Source: Delphinus delphis (lineage: Eukaryota > Chordata > Mammalia > Artiodactyla > Delphinidae). Taken from it: 64,000 nucleotides of DNA. Within the stretch, counting starts at the first letter, position 1. Each line of letters begins with the position of its first letter. Both the position numbers and the translations under genes were made by a program. The notes under the pieces are model-generated. The model was given only the letters and a program-made list of their open reading frames with translations. It did not search any database and was not told where the DNA came from. The stretch lies in the NCBI RefSeq assembly GCF_949987515.2, contig NC_082689.1, positions 68,694,267 through 68,758,266 on the forward strand, in the 5' to 3' direction. Below are positions 10,640 through 23,629 of this stretch, one piece after another.

Positions 10640-12935
10640 ATTTTAGAAGTCTCTACTGTTTATTTAGGCAGAACAAGAGAAAATGCAAAAGGCACCTGAA
10701 GGGTGGAAGAAGATCATGCCCATTTCTAACTCTCCTACTTCTGTCCCACCTTGGCATCACTTTCCACGAAATTTTACCCCTCTTTTCTGCGGAGCTAAAA
10801 TTGGCACTGTTGTTAAGTAGCCTTCATGCACCACCTGTTTCTTCTGGCAACCTAAACTTAAGGAGAGACAGGTTAGAAGTGGAAGGGGAAAAACAGAACA
10901 ACCACCAAAACACACCAGCAGCCAGGAGTAGTGGAATTCTGTAGTTAGGGTAAAGTATTCGTCTTTAGGGAATACAACACAGTTCCTGGGTGGCTTCATA
11001 AGTTTCAAGTATCTAGACCAAACTTGAGGGGTACTATTCTTGATATTTGAAAAAAAATAAATTCCTTAAATGGGAAATTTAATCATTACAGAAAGTAGAA
11101 TATTAAATATTCCCTTCAGAGCTTGGTAGTTTAATGAAACTGCTAACCATGTAGAGTGAAATTATTCTTAAGAAATTGTTTGATTCAGCAAACCAGTTCT
11201 ATCTTCCTATGGTATTGAAACTATAAATAAAATATTACGATTACTGAAATAATTATGAATGCCTTAGAAATATAAAACCAAAATGAAATATGTCAAAGGA
11301 TGCAGATATGGGGTTCTTTCCCAAAGGATGTTGTAGCTCTGAGATGTAATGAAAAACCTGATAGACCAAAAAAGTTGCTGCAGAATTGAGCTATACTGTT
11401 TAACTTGAATAATTTTCTTTGCATAGAGTTTTCAAAAATTTCCAAATTGTTGTAAAAATCTCTTTGTACATTTTCCTGACTTAAGAAAGAAAACAAATTG
11501 AGACTTTCCTTGCCAATACATAATCTTGAAATGCTTCAGGGGTTTTCAGTCTCATGAAGACTGAGTAATGAAGAGGTAGAAAGCATTTCATTGAAATATC
11601 CAGAAAACTATTTTTAAGGTTAAGTTCCAGAGACCCACTGATTTTCTTATATTCATTTCTGTTTGATAGAAGCCAAGTACAAAAATACCTAGATAATTTA
11701 GAGTTTATTGTAGTAAGGTTGATTTTTTTATCAGAGGGTATAATTTAAGATCACTAGAGTTCTTTCTGAGATCATAATTTGCTGAGCTGATATTAAAATA
11801 TTTGTCTACTTAATACAATTAGCCTAAAATTTCCGATGGATTCTTGTTACAATGCACAATATACTGTTCTTTAACTTTTCCTTTCCTATCTCCTTCCCTC
11901 TCTCCCTTTCTTACCTTTCCTTCTTCTTTCCTTTCTCCCATTTTTCAGTCCTTTCTAGATTCAACAAATACTTATTGATTATGCTAACCTGTTTCAGATG
12001 GTCAGTTTAATCACTACTGATAAATAATAAGTTATCTCAACACTAAAATATAGTATCTTTGACACTAAGTGTGCTATAGACACATTGTTAGAGACACTAA
12101 GTATGTATTTTACAGTTACTTGATATCTAGCTATTATTATCATTATTTTAGAATAGAACTCAATCATAAACTGCCACACAAAATAATTTGACGGTATTTT
12201 ATTTTGTTTCACACTATAATTTGAAAGGCCTACATCTGCCTTTCTTGATTTCAAAAGGATTGAAAGGAGAAAGGAAATAATCTCATGATTGCTCATAAAT
12301 GGCAGGTAAATCGCCACTGTCACCCTGCCCTCGCACATATACACATATATACACTGAAACACACAAATAAATACACATAATTCTCCACTTCATCCATATA
12401 CTGGTTTTATGTAAGGATTTTTTAGAATAGCTTATTGCTCCAATGGAAAACTTTACCTAATGGAGAAAGCACAGGTTTATCTGTGATGCAAAGAGTTTTT
12501 ATCCTGGGGTTTAGTTAATTATTTGTAATTAATATTCTCTCTCATTCCAACTACTCAGTTTTATTTAATAGTCAACTTATAATTACTTCTCTGATGTTGC
12601 TCTGGGACTAGAATTTCTTTGACCTTTTGTATGAGAAACAAAAGATGAATTATTTTGCTTGACTTTCCTATTTTAGCTGTATTTTTCTGAAATTAATAAG
12701 AAAACTTGGCTCAGATTGTGTATCACTTAATAAGAAAATAAGTAGGAATGACCTTGGCCTTTCCCATGACTGCTTTATTCTGAAAATATATTTAATTTAC
12801 TGTCATTTAATTAGAATTATAAATATTTTTATTTCAAATATCTCTCACATGCACAGACACACACACAAACACACACACAAAGGCATGATGAAAATTCTGA
12901 CTTAAGAATTTATAGTTGAATACATCCTGACTAAA

Positions 12936-12971
<36 letters not shown>

Positions 12972-13224
12972 AACATTCTGTGTATATATATATACAATTT
13001 TATATTATCTATTTACCATTATCTATTATATATTTACAATTTTATACTTGTAATTATATATTTTTTCAGTTATATATAATTATGCATAAGTATATGATTA
13101 CATATTTTTTATTATATGTTTGCACATAAATTTGCAAATTGTACTTTTTACAACATTTTATATATTTTAAAGTATTTTTCATATGATTTAAATCACAAAA
13201 TTTTTTCTCTCTGCTTGATAAAGA
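10640..13224. other. AT-rich non-coding stretch with simple repeats
   Basis: No coding gene or young transposon seen. It includes a pyrimidine tract at 11874-11946, (CA)n at about 12853-12885, and (TG)n-(TA)n at about 12935-12972 followed by AT-rich sequence to about 13090. The 122-codon antisense frame at 11994-12362 has no recognisable domain and a skewed composition, and I regard it as chance. Confidence 0.5.
12935..13090. repeat. (TG)n(TA)n microsatellite and AT-rich tract
   Basis: An alternating TGTGTG run passes straight into TATATA, followed by imperfect TATA/ATTATA sequence. Such alternating purine-pyrimidine tracts are commonly length-polymorphic. Confidence 0.9.
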
Positions 13225-13340
13225 AGGAAACAAAATACAACTTGGTTAAATAGTTTGTTTAAGATCACATAAGCAGGCATGCTTAAACTGAGGCTAGAGT
13301 TTGAAGCTTCTGCTTCCTAGCCTCATAACGTTTCCACTAC
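13225..13340 (-). repeat. MIR-like fragment, antisense
   Basis: GAAGGAAACAAAATACAACT, AGTTTGTTTAAGATCACATA and CTAGAGTTTGAAGCTTCTGC follow the antisense MIR order. The copy is old and short. Confidence 0.5.
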
Positions 13341-15070
13341 ATGTTTTTGCTGGGTGGGGATGTTATAACTCTCATGAAGGCAGAACTCTTGAAATTGACT
13401 TGTTTGAGCCCAGTTAGATACACTGGAAATAATAAATGTATAATTGTTAGTGTAACCTTGATACAGAACACTATTAACTTAAATCACATTTTGTGCATAT
13501 CTTTCCAAGCAACACGGGCAGGCAAATTTCCTTTTATTGTCTGAATACCCATTTTTGGATTGTAAATGTTTTGCCTCTCTATTCCGTTCACCTCCCCATG
13601 CTTGCATGCCCTTCTCGCCAGCATTGCTTGCCTTTTTCTGGGCAGTGTTCCCAGTTTAGGATGTGTGTGTATATGTACGTGTGTGCACTCATGATTGACT
13701 GTGTGTGCATGTGTTTCTTTTTGTTTATTGTGGTGTACTGCATTCCAGATTCTGTTTTTGAGTGAAGTGCTTTATAAATTGTTGTTGTTAATGTTCTCAT
13801 TAAAGCTCTTTACAAATAGAATGCAGTATTCAAGCATCCTACCTGCCACAAAACAGGTAGACAGGGAGGCTAATTATTCATCTTTGCATTTCTAATCTTC
13901 CTCAAGGAAAAATAAGAGATGTGAGTTTAGAAAACACAGACAAGGTGAATACAAAATGTTGCTATTCTGAGACAGATGTCAGTGAATCAAGTCAATTCAA
14001 GAATAACTGTGAAGTATTCAAAAAGCTATTGGGCTGGGAAAGCAGAACTAGCATGGTCCTGCATAAAAACTTTCAAGAAGCTGATTCATGTACAAGTCTG
14101 CTATTATTCCTTTATATGAGATGGAAGCTTGGGTAATTTGAAACGAGAACCAGAATGTTTCACTTGGTCTTGAAAATGGAAAAAGAGGGAAAAAAAAACC
14201 TAAAACTAAAATAAAAATGTTTTTCTTTTTATTTTCCTTGGTGAGAACAAATTGTACAATTTTTATCACTTACTGAACAACTCTAAATTCAATGGAAAAT
14301 ATCACCTAGCCTCTCTAACTTGTTGAGTAACATTTGAAAACAAAGCTGCATCGTTTGTGTGACTGGGCTTATCTTGAACTACAGTGGTGGCTGTCCCCAG
14401 TTGGACTTTGGTCATAGAAGCCATGCATTGGGGTTCAGAGAAGTGTGGCTGGCATCCAAATTTCTTTGTCATATTGTTTTATAGAACTGTGTGTTCACTA
14501 TGATATTAACATACCAGGGGTTTTAGTTTAAATCAGTAATCATAAGTAAGATATAGTTTTAGTAATACGCTGACATTTTAATATAAATAGTGTCCTGTAA
14601 AATGTGTCAAGAACTTTTGGCTATATAAAACAAAATATATTAAATCTTTTGTTATTAATATCACCAGTATGATAGATTTACACTGGTGATCTGCTAAATC
14701 TTGCCTAATCTGTCAGCAAAACACATATAAACACCCTGTGAATAATACTGCTTGACACCCCAGCTGGGAATATCTGGTACTTATAAAAGCTTTCCAAGAT
14801 CGTTTTCTAACAGTTTTTCTTTGCTCTTATCTGATTCACATTTTAATAACTTGAATCAAGGAGGAAAATGAAAAACTGGCCTCCAGAGGTGTCACAACTT
14901 ACTCTCTGGAAATAAAACCAATATATCATCTAATTTCAAGGAATATAAAGAAGTACTTCTATTTCTGAACCTGAGTACTTTTAAGCCTGACAAGTATGAA
15001 CAAGGTAATGATCTCTTAGCTACAGTTTTGAGATAGACTGTGTGAAGCAAAAGAGAAGTAAGGAAATTAG

Positions 15071-15100
15071 AATGCAGTGCAATAGTTATTGCACTGCATT
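15071..15100. repeat. 30-bp palindrome
   Basis: AATGCAGTGCAATA is followed by GT and then by its exact reverse complement TATTGCACTGCATT. The arms are 14 bp with a 2-bp centre. The loop is too small for a normal microRNA precursor. Confidence 0.9.
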
Positions 15101-16181
15101 AAAGCAGCTCATTAGTTATTTTCAAGTTTTTTCCTATCGAGTAGTCGTAGTAGCATCAAGGATTGCTCTAACCACGGGAGTCCAGTAGATTAGCATGATC
15201 CCACAGAGGTACTCCTTGTAAATAGCCTATATTGTGATGAGTCAATTCAACAGAAATTGGGAGGACATCTAATTTATGCCAGGCCCTGTATGGGAGCTCA
15301 TGCCCAGAGCTGCTGTTAGCTTTATGACACTAAAATAAGCATAGGAATTGCTTTATGTGTAGCAGTTAGACTTTTGAGTATTGACACGGCCCTCACCCAG
15401 CCTAATATCACAAAAGGCTGTGAGCCGTCACCAATTCTAAGCTCCTAGGATCCTTGTTCTGCATAAGCTATGCTGACCACAAAACTTGGGAGGCATTTTG
15501 TGAAAAACTAGGAAACTCTAGTTCCCACTGCGGGGCTACAGCTGCTTGGTCATTTGCATCTTTATCTCATTTTCACTATTTGTTTATAGTCTGCTAGTAA
15601 ACCAAAGTGAAAACAATTTGCAGCCAGTGTGAATCCTCATTTTAACAGGTTTTCTGAATGAAATAGATCTTTGTGGTTCACTTTGGCTCACATTTTGCTA
15701 GCTGCTCCTGAATATGCAAGAACGTGGATTCTAAACGTGAAAAATTTAAGCTTTGACATTTGCTGTTCAATTTACATCCAAAGACTTTATTTTGGTCAAT
15801 TAAATGAAAGAATCAGTCAAATAGTTTTTTTTTTCATTGAAACTGACTCCAATTGACCATGTGATTAATTACATGTGAATGCTAAATATAGGAGTTATGT
15901 GGATAAAGATATATGGACTCCTCAGCTTTCCCTTTGATTCTATATGATTCCTTCTTTAAGACCATGGTGGATCGATCAAGATATCATATTGTAATTAAGC
16001 TCTTCTTGTTCATATTTTTTATATTTTAGATGGTATATTGTGTTTAACAAATAGAAGCTTTTAATCTGGACCTGATTTTTAAATCTGATTGTTGTATATT
16101 TGATCTTTACTTACAAACATACACATTATTTAAAGAGAAAAAGAGAGTAAGTGTACTATACACATAGCTGGTGAGTGCACT

Positions 16182-16235
16182 CCACCCTCTGGAGAAAATG
16201 TCCCAGCGCCACCCTCTGGAGGAAATGTCCCAGCA
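16182..16235. repeat. 27-bp tandem duplication
   Basis: The unit CCACCCTCTGGAGAAAATGT plus CCCAGCG occurs at 16182-16208 and again at 16209-16235, with two differences. Confidence 0.9.
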
Positions 16236-17894
16236 CCTCCCTCATCTGTTGTTACCTAATCTGGAACCGAAGAGTTAATTTGCCCAAGATAGCAAAGAGG
16301 CCATCAACCTAGTTTAGTTTATAACTGAAAATTCTCACAATGTATTCTTTTCTATATATACCCTGTGTTAAGTAGTATGAATATGCTCACTAGCATATTT
16401 GATAAACTTTAGTTTATCTAAATACTGAAAGTCAAACTTGACAAAGGTAGGGAATGCCAAACCTGAAACATAATCATGACCAAAGCTAATTACATCTCTT
16501 TTATAAAGATAAATTATAGTTTACTAGATAAGTTTATTAATTAGAATAAATATTTGTATCTGGTTACATGGGGTGCTTCCCATGCATTCAAAGTAGTGGA
16601 ATAATAAAAAGGATCAAACCTAGTCTTGGACACTGTATAGATTTACCAAGAAAACTTAAAATTCTAAAAATAAATCAAATTTATAAAGTCTAATTATATT
16701 ATTTAAATACTTAAAGCAATATTTACATTTGACTTTCAGTCAAATTCTGAATGCTCTTTCTTCCAAAATCCTGGAGTCTTTAAGAGTAATTCTTTTAGGT
16801 AAGCAGATGTTTCATTTGTTAAATGCCTGCCTTTAATTTATCCAAGGCCACTGCTAGCGTATCTAGTATTTGTGCAGGTAGAAAAAGTACTCATTCTGGG
16901 TAATTGATTAGAAAGAGGCTTTCCCTTTTGGTAGAAGCTCCTGCATGGGCACGGTGCTTGGTGAGCTGAGCACTGCCTAGATTTGAGTCCCCAGTCACAA
17001 CCCTAGCTGGCTCCTTTGTACAGTGTCCAATATACATGGAGGTCCTGAGTTCACCCTCTGCTATATGATCATTATCTACATTCTCACTTAAAAAAATTCT
17101 TTGCTTGAGTTTAATAGTCCTGTTCTTTCATAAGAAACACCGGATAACCAATGGATTCCTTACCCTTTAGTTTTAAGTCTCTGCAGCCAAGATTCTAGCT
17201 TTAAACATCCTTGTATTTATCAAGAAAATGACAGCAGCAAAAAGACAAAGCTAAACTCCTTAAGAGATAACTTTGCAAAATGTGGAAATTTAAAGAGAAT
17301 GAAAAAGCAGAAATCACCAGTGAGACTAAACAACTAAGGCTTTTGAATATTTTAGCTTAAATTCAATCCCATGAAGGCAGACATGAAATATTGACACTTT
17401 AATGTCCCCAGAGTAGTTTAATCTGGTCTGCTAAGTCACAGCTACAGCAGAATACTATGTCCCAGGGTCAGGCAATGTGCTGAACTCAGCAGGTTGGGCT
17501 CAGTTTCCACAGACAAGAGTATATGTCCTACAGGCTTTGGTGAAAAGGCTGTAACTAAGCAACCCCCTCAACTCTCAGCCACAGAGCTCCTTTAGAAATA
17601 TTAAAGAATTTTCTGTTTAGGTCTCTGGATTTATTATTCCTTAACTGATATTATGAGTGGGAGAGTCAATATTTGCAGATTTGTTACACAGTTGCTACAT
17701 ACACACAAACAAGGTATTAACCAATTGTCAACAATTTTGAAGGACCATCTACAATTAAAGTTCTAAAGTTGCTTCAAAATTTAAATGTTATTAATAGCTA
17801 GCAAAGAGAAGAGTTTTTAAAATGGAGGGATAGCGGAGTAAATCAATCTTAATTCATTTATCAGTTACTCAGAATAACACCATGATAAATAATT

Positions 17895-17942
17895 ATCACC
17901 TAAACACGACTGGTTGTACCATTTCTTTTCAAGTGATATTTA
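17895..17942. repeat. Local duplicate, copy A
   Basis: The segment beginning ATCACCTAAACACGACTGG recurs 872 bp downstream at 18767. Copy A lies in unique sequence. Confidence 0.75.
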
Positions 17943-18679
17943 TGACATATTATCAGCGTACACAACTTAAGAGCTTACATATGTTTTTCTCATTTGTGTA
18001 ATCTAATCAAAGGTGCAAAGCCTGGATCTACGCCAGTGCAAACCTTCCCTGTTACAGGGTTGCAGCCTGCGTGGTCCATCTGGAGTTGCTGGTCTGCTTG
18101 ATGTCAAATGACAGATCCTACCAGCATGGAAGATGAAAGGATGTTCAGGCCACGTGTCTGGGGATGACAGTTCTCTTTGTGATGAACCACAGAGTCACAG
18201 CTTGTTAAATAAGCCTGTGACAGTGATAAAAGACAAAGCCATCAGTTCATAGCAGAATATGGCCTATCTGCCCATGACAAACCATGCTATCTCTACTCAC
18301 ACAGGCTGACATCTCATAAAGCATTCCCACAAGTGGTGGCTAGAAATAGTCTCTGAAGACAGCCCCGAAAGAGAGTAACAGCTTGCTGCTTATCTTCGAG
18401 CAAATGAATGGAAAAAACCTGGAGTGCACAATGTAGTTCTCTTAGCCTCACAGATAAAGGTGGCTTTCTATTTAGAACATTTTGTATGGTGGGCCTATTT
18501 CACATAATATTAAAATTTTGAGCAGTGTCATAAAGATGGCTATGAGGCCTTTGTTTTTAGATACATGCTTATTTTGAACTCCCTTTCTATTGTTTCATAA
18601 GCCCACTTTACAGGACTGCTTCTGTTTATTCAGAAACAATATATCTATTAACCAAATAATAATAAAAGAACATTAGTAA

Positions 18680-18910
18680 GAGCTATCACCTAGTCAGTGC
18701 TTACAACATGCTAGGCAGTTGTGCTAATCACACGACATACAGCTCAATGAATCCTATAACCCATATATCACCTAAACACAACTGGATGTACCATTTCCTG
18801 TCAAGTTATTACTATGCCTGTTTTGCAAATGAGGAAACTGAGACCCAGAGAAGTAGTTTATCCAGGTCACTCAATGGATGCATCAGAGATTGGAATGTGA
18901 GACTCCTGAT
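18680..18910 (-). repeat. MIR SINE, antisense, with a foreign insertion
   Basis: The antisense MIR is recognisable on both sides: TGCTTACAACATGCTAGGC on the left, and TGTTTTGCAAATGAGGAAAC with GAGACCCAGAGAAGTAG on the right. Where MIR should read AACCCTATGAGGTA, the copy carries about 45 bp that match 17895-17942. Confidence 0.7.
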
Positions 18911-19999
18911 TTACCATTTCTATTCCACCAGAACAGTAACAAATATAGTGGGCCACATGATAAAAGTGGGTGGATGAAAACAATATGAGGTCTACAGTTT
19001 TATACCTCTATTTTTGATGAACTGAGAGTTGACATTGTTAAGTCCAGTTATCTTAGGTAGGTTCAGATATGTCAAATATAACTGACATATTGAGTTATGT
19101 CAGAGAATGATATTCTTCCAGATGTTTTGCATATGTGTGGTTATTCAGAAAAAGGGAACATTTAAAATAACATTCAGCCATCCCTTTTCCTTGGCTTCTT
19201 TTTCCCTTCTTCCCATTTCCCTAGTTTCTTTCTAGCCATCTTACTTTCCATGACCCCATTTTTTTTTCATCTGATTCACTTATACCTTAGACTGTCCATG
19301 GTGCATTTGAACTTTGGTCTCTTCCTGATCAGCCATTTTACACACACACAGAAACACACACAGATGGAGATGTTAGGTTCTATTTAATCACAGGATGGTT
19401 TCGCATAGTTCCATAATTGTTTTATATATGTAAATTTTGCCTCTCTACTCTTCCCAATAAATTTCTTGAGAATGTAAATGGGTCATACACTTCCTTTGTA
19501 TTTATATCAGACTTTGCAGAGCCTTGGACAAGTAGAAGACGATCAGTGAATGGTTACCCAATTGAAGTGCTTTTCGTAGCGAATGGTTTCAAAGACCAAA
19601 GAGGAGACTGAACCCCTAATGTTAGGCAACAATAATACCTGACAAATATAAATTCTGAATAAGCTTCTCAGAAGCAATAGAAGTTTGCTTTGAAAAAAAG
19701 TGACTTTTTCTAGTCCACTAAAATTGAAAAAAATCCTTTCAATCCAGTGGTTCCTACTGTTCTGAGGAGACTTACTAAACTTGCTGCTACTTTGGATTTG
19801 ATGGCCACCTTAAATCAAAGTGCTTATGATAGGCTTGTAATAGAATTTACAGACATATTAGGATGCAAAGATTAGTTCCGAAAAATACTGTTTTAATTAT
19901 AACATAACAAAGTAAGAAATTTTCCGGCTGGAATTGAACATTTAGGTTTAAGTGCTTAATTGATCTTAACTGGTTCTCAACTTTGCATATTTCAGTCAA
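18911..19999. other. No recognised element (about 1.1 kb)
   Basis: AT-rich sequence with a short (CA)n run near 19341-19362. No gene recognised. Confidence 0.45.
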
Positions 20000-20165
20000 T
20001 TCTAATGAGTGACTTGAGAAGATGTTGCAACTGATTCTTATTAACTTTAGTACTTCTATCATTTAACCGGGATCAGAAGTCTCAAATGAGTTGATTTGGT
20101 GAAACATTAGCTCAGTTGAAATGTGTGACAATTTACCACTTAAAAGGTCACACAAGTCAAACCTG
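20000..20165. repeat. 166-bp local duplication, copy A
   Basis: The sequence aligns without gaps to 21929-22094, with an offset of exactly 1,929 bp. About a dozen differences all lie in the first 95 bp; the last roughly 70 bp are identical. I do not recognise it as a known transposon. Confidence 0.9.
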
Positions 20166-21928
20166 AGAGATGGGACTTGAGGGGCCAAGGCATTTGAAAA
20201 GACATTTTCGGGTGATTCTGCTATGTATTTAGAGTCAGCCAGTGATTTAGTTTAACCGCAGATTGGTCCTAGGGTCTCTTCCATAACATGCCCTCCCAAG
20301 ATCAAGCAACCTATTTTTTTTAACACCTTCAAATGCCAGAGCAGTATCAGTGTACATAATCACTCTCATGAACCAAAAGACTTGAAATCACTTGCAAAAT
20401 GTATTATATACAACCAGAGAAGAGCAACTCACTTCCAATTAGAACACACAAGGCTCTTAGATCTCAAAATTAGCGTATTTAAAAAATTTACTTCAAAATT
20501 TAAAAACACGTACCAGACCATATGACTTTAAACCCATGTCTTGTTCTTGGTGAGAAAAATGGGGAAATCAAGTGGAAAATGACTAAGGAGAGGACAGGGA
20601 AAGATTCACAAAAAGAAAGCAACAAGAGACTAAGGAGAACAAGAGATTAAACTGGAAAAAGAACCATTACCTAGTACATTATTCTGGATGTTTGGCCATA
20701 ACCTTTGCTTCATTTTCAGCTGCCAGCTTCAAGTCACAGGAGAACAATACTAGAAATCTGATCCGTTCAAGAACACTGACAGGCTTGCTAGGAGAATATC
20801 AAAACGCACTCTTAAGTGAAATCAACTAATATTTATTGAATATCTGTTATATGAAAGGCACTGTTAGAAAAAGGACTTAAAGAAAGACAGCAGGACCAGC
20901 CAGTATATGGAGGGTCTGACAAAAGTAAACAGGCTTGTTGAGGTGGACCAGTCCGGTTTGAGAGACTAGAGGTAGCCTGTAGCTGGAGACAGAAGCACAA
21001 AAACTATCAGTGTCTCAGGGGAATGGTGAGAGCAGTGAACAATGATTCCAAGTGAGATGTGAGCTTGGCCTCCTGTCATCGGAGAAGAATAAAGGTCATT
21101 AGAAAATAATTACCCACTTAGGAATACGACCTTCTGACTGACTTGAAAATATTGAACTAAGAATTTGGGCTTCTGTCTTTTCCTCGACTAGGAGTCCTAT
21201 TATGATCCCCAAATTGGAGTTTAAAGAAAGGATAGGAAGGATTATATTGCAAGTGGAAGAGATGTGAATTTTGGCTGTAGTTATTTGAAGTTCACCTGGA
21301 CAGAGGCCAAGAAGATCATCACAGACACCATGCTATATATAATCAAAGATATCAAGGGGATTAAGGTATTCTCTTCCAACAGACAAGTTCATAAGGCAAT
21401 AATAAGAAACAGTAAGATAAAGTTCAACTATAATAATAGAAGAGTTGTTATGAGATTATAGAATATTAATTGCACAAGGATGAGTTGTTCAGATACTAAT
21501 GGCTCTGAGTCCCAAAGAGGTACAGATCCCTTCAATTAGAAAAAGGAAGAGAACTTACTATAAGGTAACATTCCAAGGGAGAAGTATTCTGTCATTAAAC
21601 ACTTAGAGGCAGGATCCTAAAACAGTCATATTAAATAATTTATTTATTTGGATGGATGGCTAGGTTTAGGTAGTTGAACACATGCTGAATAGTTTGGGCT
21701 TTATTTTATAAACAGTGGGGACTCACAGACCCTCCTTTTACAGAGGGAAGTTATTCTCAAAATAGTATTAGAGAAAATTGACGTTGCTGGTTTATATAGA
21801 ATGGATGGTAGGGGAGAGAAATCAGGGGGCTGAAAATCAGTTGGGAAATTATCACAAGAGAGTAAACCTAAGGGTCTGAATTTGGCTCATGGCAGTGGAC
21901 TAGAAGGAAAAGTCCGATGCAGCAGTTA
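20166..21928. other. No recognised element between the duplicate copies
   Basis: About 1.76 kb of unique-looking, purine-rich sequence. The 65-codon frame at 21264-21461 shows no recognisable motif. A short MIR-like string (AATATTTATTGAATATCTG) lies near 20828. Confidence 0.4.
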
Positions 21929-22094
21929 TTCTAACGAGTGAATTGAGAAGATGTTGCAACCACTTCTTATTAACTTTAGTACTTCTATCATTTAACTGTA
22001 ATCAGAAAGCTCAAATGAATTGATTTGGTGAAACATTAGCTCAGTTGAAATGTGTGACAATTTACCACTTAAAAGGTCACACAAGTCAAATCTG
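21929..22094. repeat. 166-bp local duplication, copy B
   Basis: Partner of 20000-20165 in the same orientation. The similarity fades within a few bases at both ends. No terminal repeats, poly(A) tail or flanking target-site duplication are visible, so this does not look like transposition. Confidence 0.9.
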
Positions 22095-23149
22095 AAAAGC
22101 TTTCTTATCTGGATATAATTATTCAAACACCATTTGGAAGCAGCATTTCACTTAGATGCTGCCTACCAAAATGTAGCCAGTCCTCTCAGTTTGGTCTTTT
22201 CACCCATGGAACTCATCCAAGTCAACAATGTTCCTTGGCCTCTGATGTCCTTTCCAAATCCTAGCTGACAGGGAGAGAACCCACTGTCTGTACTGAAGAT
22301 AGAAAATAGCATTAAATTCTAAGGCAATACGGATTCATGATCATTTAAAAGGATTTTGAAAACACAGAGGTTATGAATTTAAAAGCTCCACTTAGCTTGT
22401 ACAGTGCTTTAGGCGATGGTGTCCAGAGAGGTCAGTTTTGTAGGTGGCAAAAGCAATAACAATAATGAGAAAAAAAAAACTTGAAAAGTGCTTAAAATAT
22501 GATAAAAACTATTTAACATCTGGATTTTTCAAATAATTGAATATTTTTCAGGTAAATTCTGTTCATAGGGAGTAGTTGAATAATTGAAATATTTTATTAC
22601 CTAAAATACATGAACTTGAGAAGAGTACATCCCCTAAATATACTAAATATCTCCCAAAGATCTATTGTTAGATGATGTAGGTAAAATCTTTACTTTTGTT
22701 CTGTTTGCCTTACCTTCCTTGAAAAGCCCCAGGTACATAAGGTGTAACTCTCTTATTTGTCAGTGACACTCTGTAATTTGTTCTGTGTAGAATATTCTAG
22801 GATTATACAGGCATCTCCAGCAGATTAATCTTATATGTTGGACTTCCAATAGCCAAGAGGGTTTGAAATTATTCAAATGAAAGGTAAAATCTAAGTCCCT
22901 TGTATTGCAATCACTAATATGATTATATCAGTTCTAGATATGGGTAGTTAATTTAGAGATCAGATAGTCTAGCTTCCTAATATGACATTTGAGGAAACTA
23001 ATGAAATAAGTTGCACAATCATATGCCCAGAATCAAGAATGGAATCCACAGATTATTCTTTTACTGTAAAAGGTGGCCAGGAGGCTAGATCAGGACTTAA
23101 GAGCCCTAAGTAAAATTTTACTAAAAATATAAATACACACACACAAATG
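22095..23149. other. No recognised element (about 1 kb)
   Basis: AT-rich unique sequence. A weak MIR-like stretch (GACATTTGAGGAAACTAATG) is present near 22985. A short (CA)n lies just before 23150. Confidence 0.4.
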
Positions 23150-23625
23150 CGAGGCAAAATAATAATCCCCTAAAGATGTCCATATCCTAATCTCTAGAAC
23201 TTGTAACCTGTGAATATGTTACCTTACTTGGCAAAAGGGATTTGCAGCTGTGATTAAGGATAAGGACCTTGAGGTGGGGATGTCATGGATAATAATCATG
23301 GATTATTCAGGTGGATGCAATCTAGTCATGTGAATCCTTAAAAGTGGAGAATGTTTCCTGGCTACAGTCAGTCAGAGAGAAAAAGGATCAGAGAGTTGCT
23401 GGCTTTTAAGATGAAGGGAGAGAGCCATGAACCAATGAAAAGACAAGCTGGGAAAAGCAAGGAATTGGAGTGTTCCCTAGAGGTTCCAGAAGGAAGTACA
23501 GCTCTGTTGAAACCTTGATTTTAGCTCAGTGAAGACCCAAGTCAAACTTCTGACCTATAGAACTGCAAGACAATAAATTTGTGTTGCTTTAATCTGTCAC
23601 ATCAGCAATAGATAACTAATACTAT
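23150..23625 (+). mobile_element. MaLR-type solo LTR (MLT1-like), sense
   Basis: Typical order: ATCCCCTAAAGATGTCCATA, CCTGTGAATATGTTACCTTA, GCAAAAGGGATTTGCAG, a GGTGGATGCAATCTAGTCAT block, TTCCAGAAGGAAGTACAGC, CTTCTGACCTATAGAACTGC, the AATAAA signal in GACAATAAATTTGTGTTG, and the terminal AGCAATAGATAACTAATAC. The element at 61690-62225 belongs to the same family. Confidence 0.8.
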
Positions 23626-23629
23626 AGAT

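Larger units (their letters stand above)
13341..18679. other. Repeat-poor non-coding stretch
   Basis: Over about 5.3 kb I recognise no young transposon and only chance open frames. Small structures present are a TG-rich run at 13655-13715, a 30-bp near-perfect palindrome at 15071-15100 and a 27-bp tandem pair at 16182-16235. Low repeat density in a repeat-rich window fits conserved non-coding sequence, but conservation cannot be judged from one genome. Confidence 0.45.

Noticed and set aside
11994..12362. A 122-codon antisense frame as a coding exon
   Set aside because: The composition follows the AT-rich background, no motif is seen, and it lies near simple repeats.
12853..12972. A CRISPR-like array
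   Set aside because: The repeats are dinucleotide microsatellites with no spacers, and the genome is mammalian.
15071..15100. A microRNA precursor, because of a TATTGCAC string resembling a known seed
   Set aside because: The loop is 2 nt and the arms are only 14 bp, too short for Drosha/Dicer processing.
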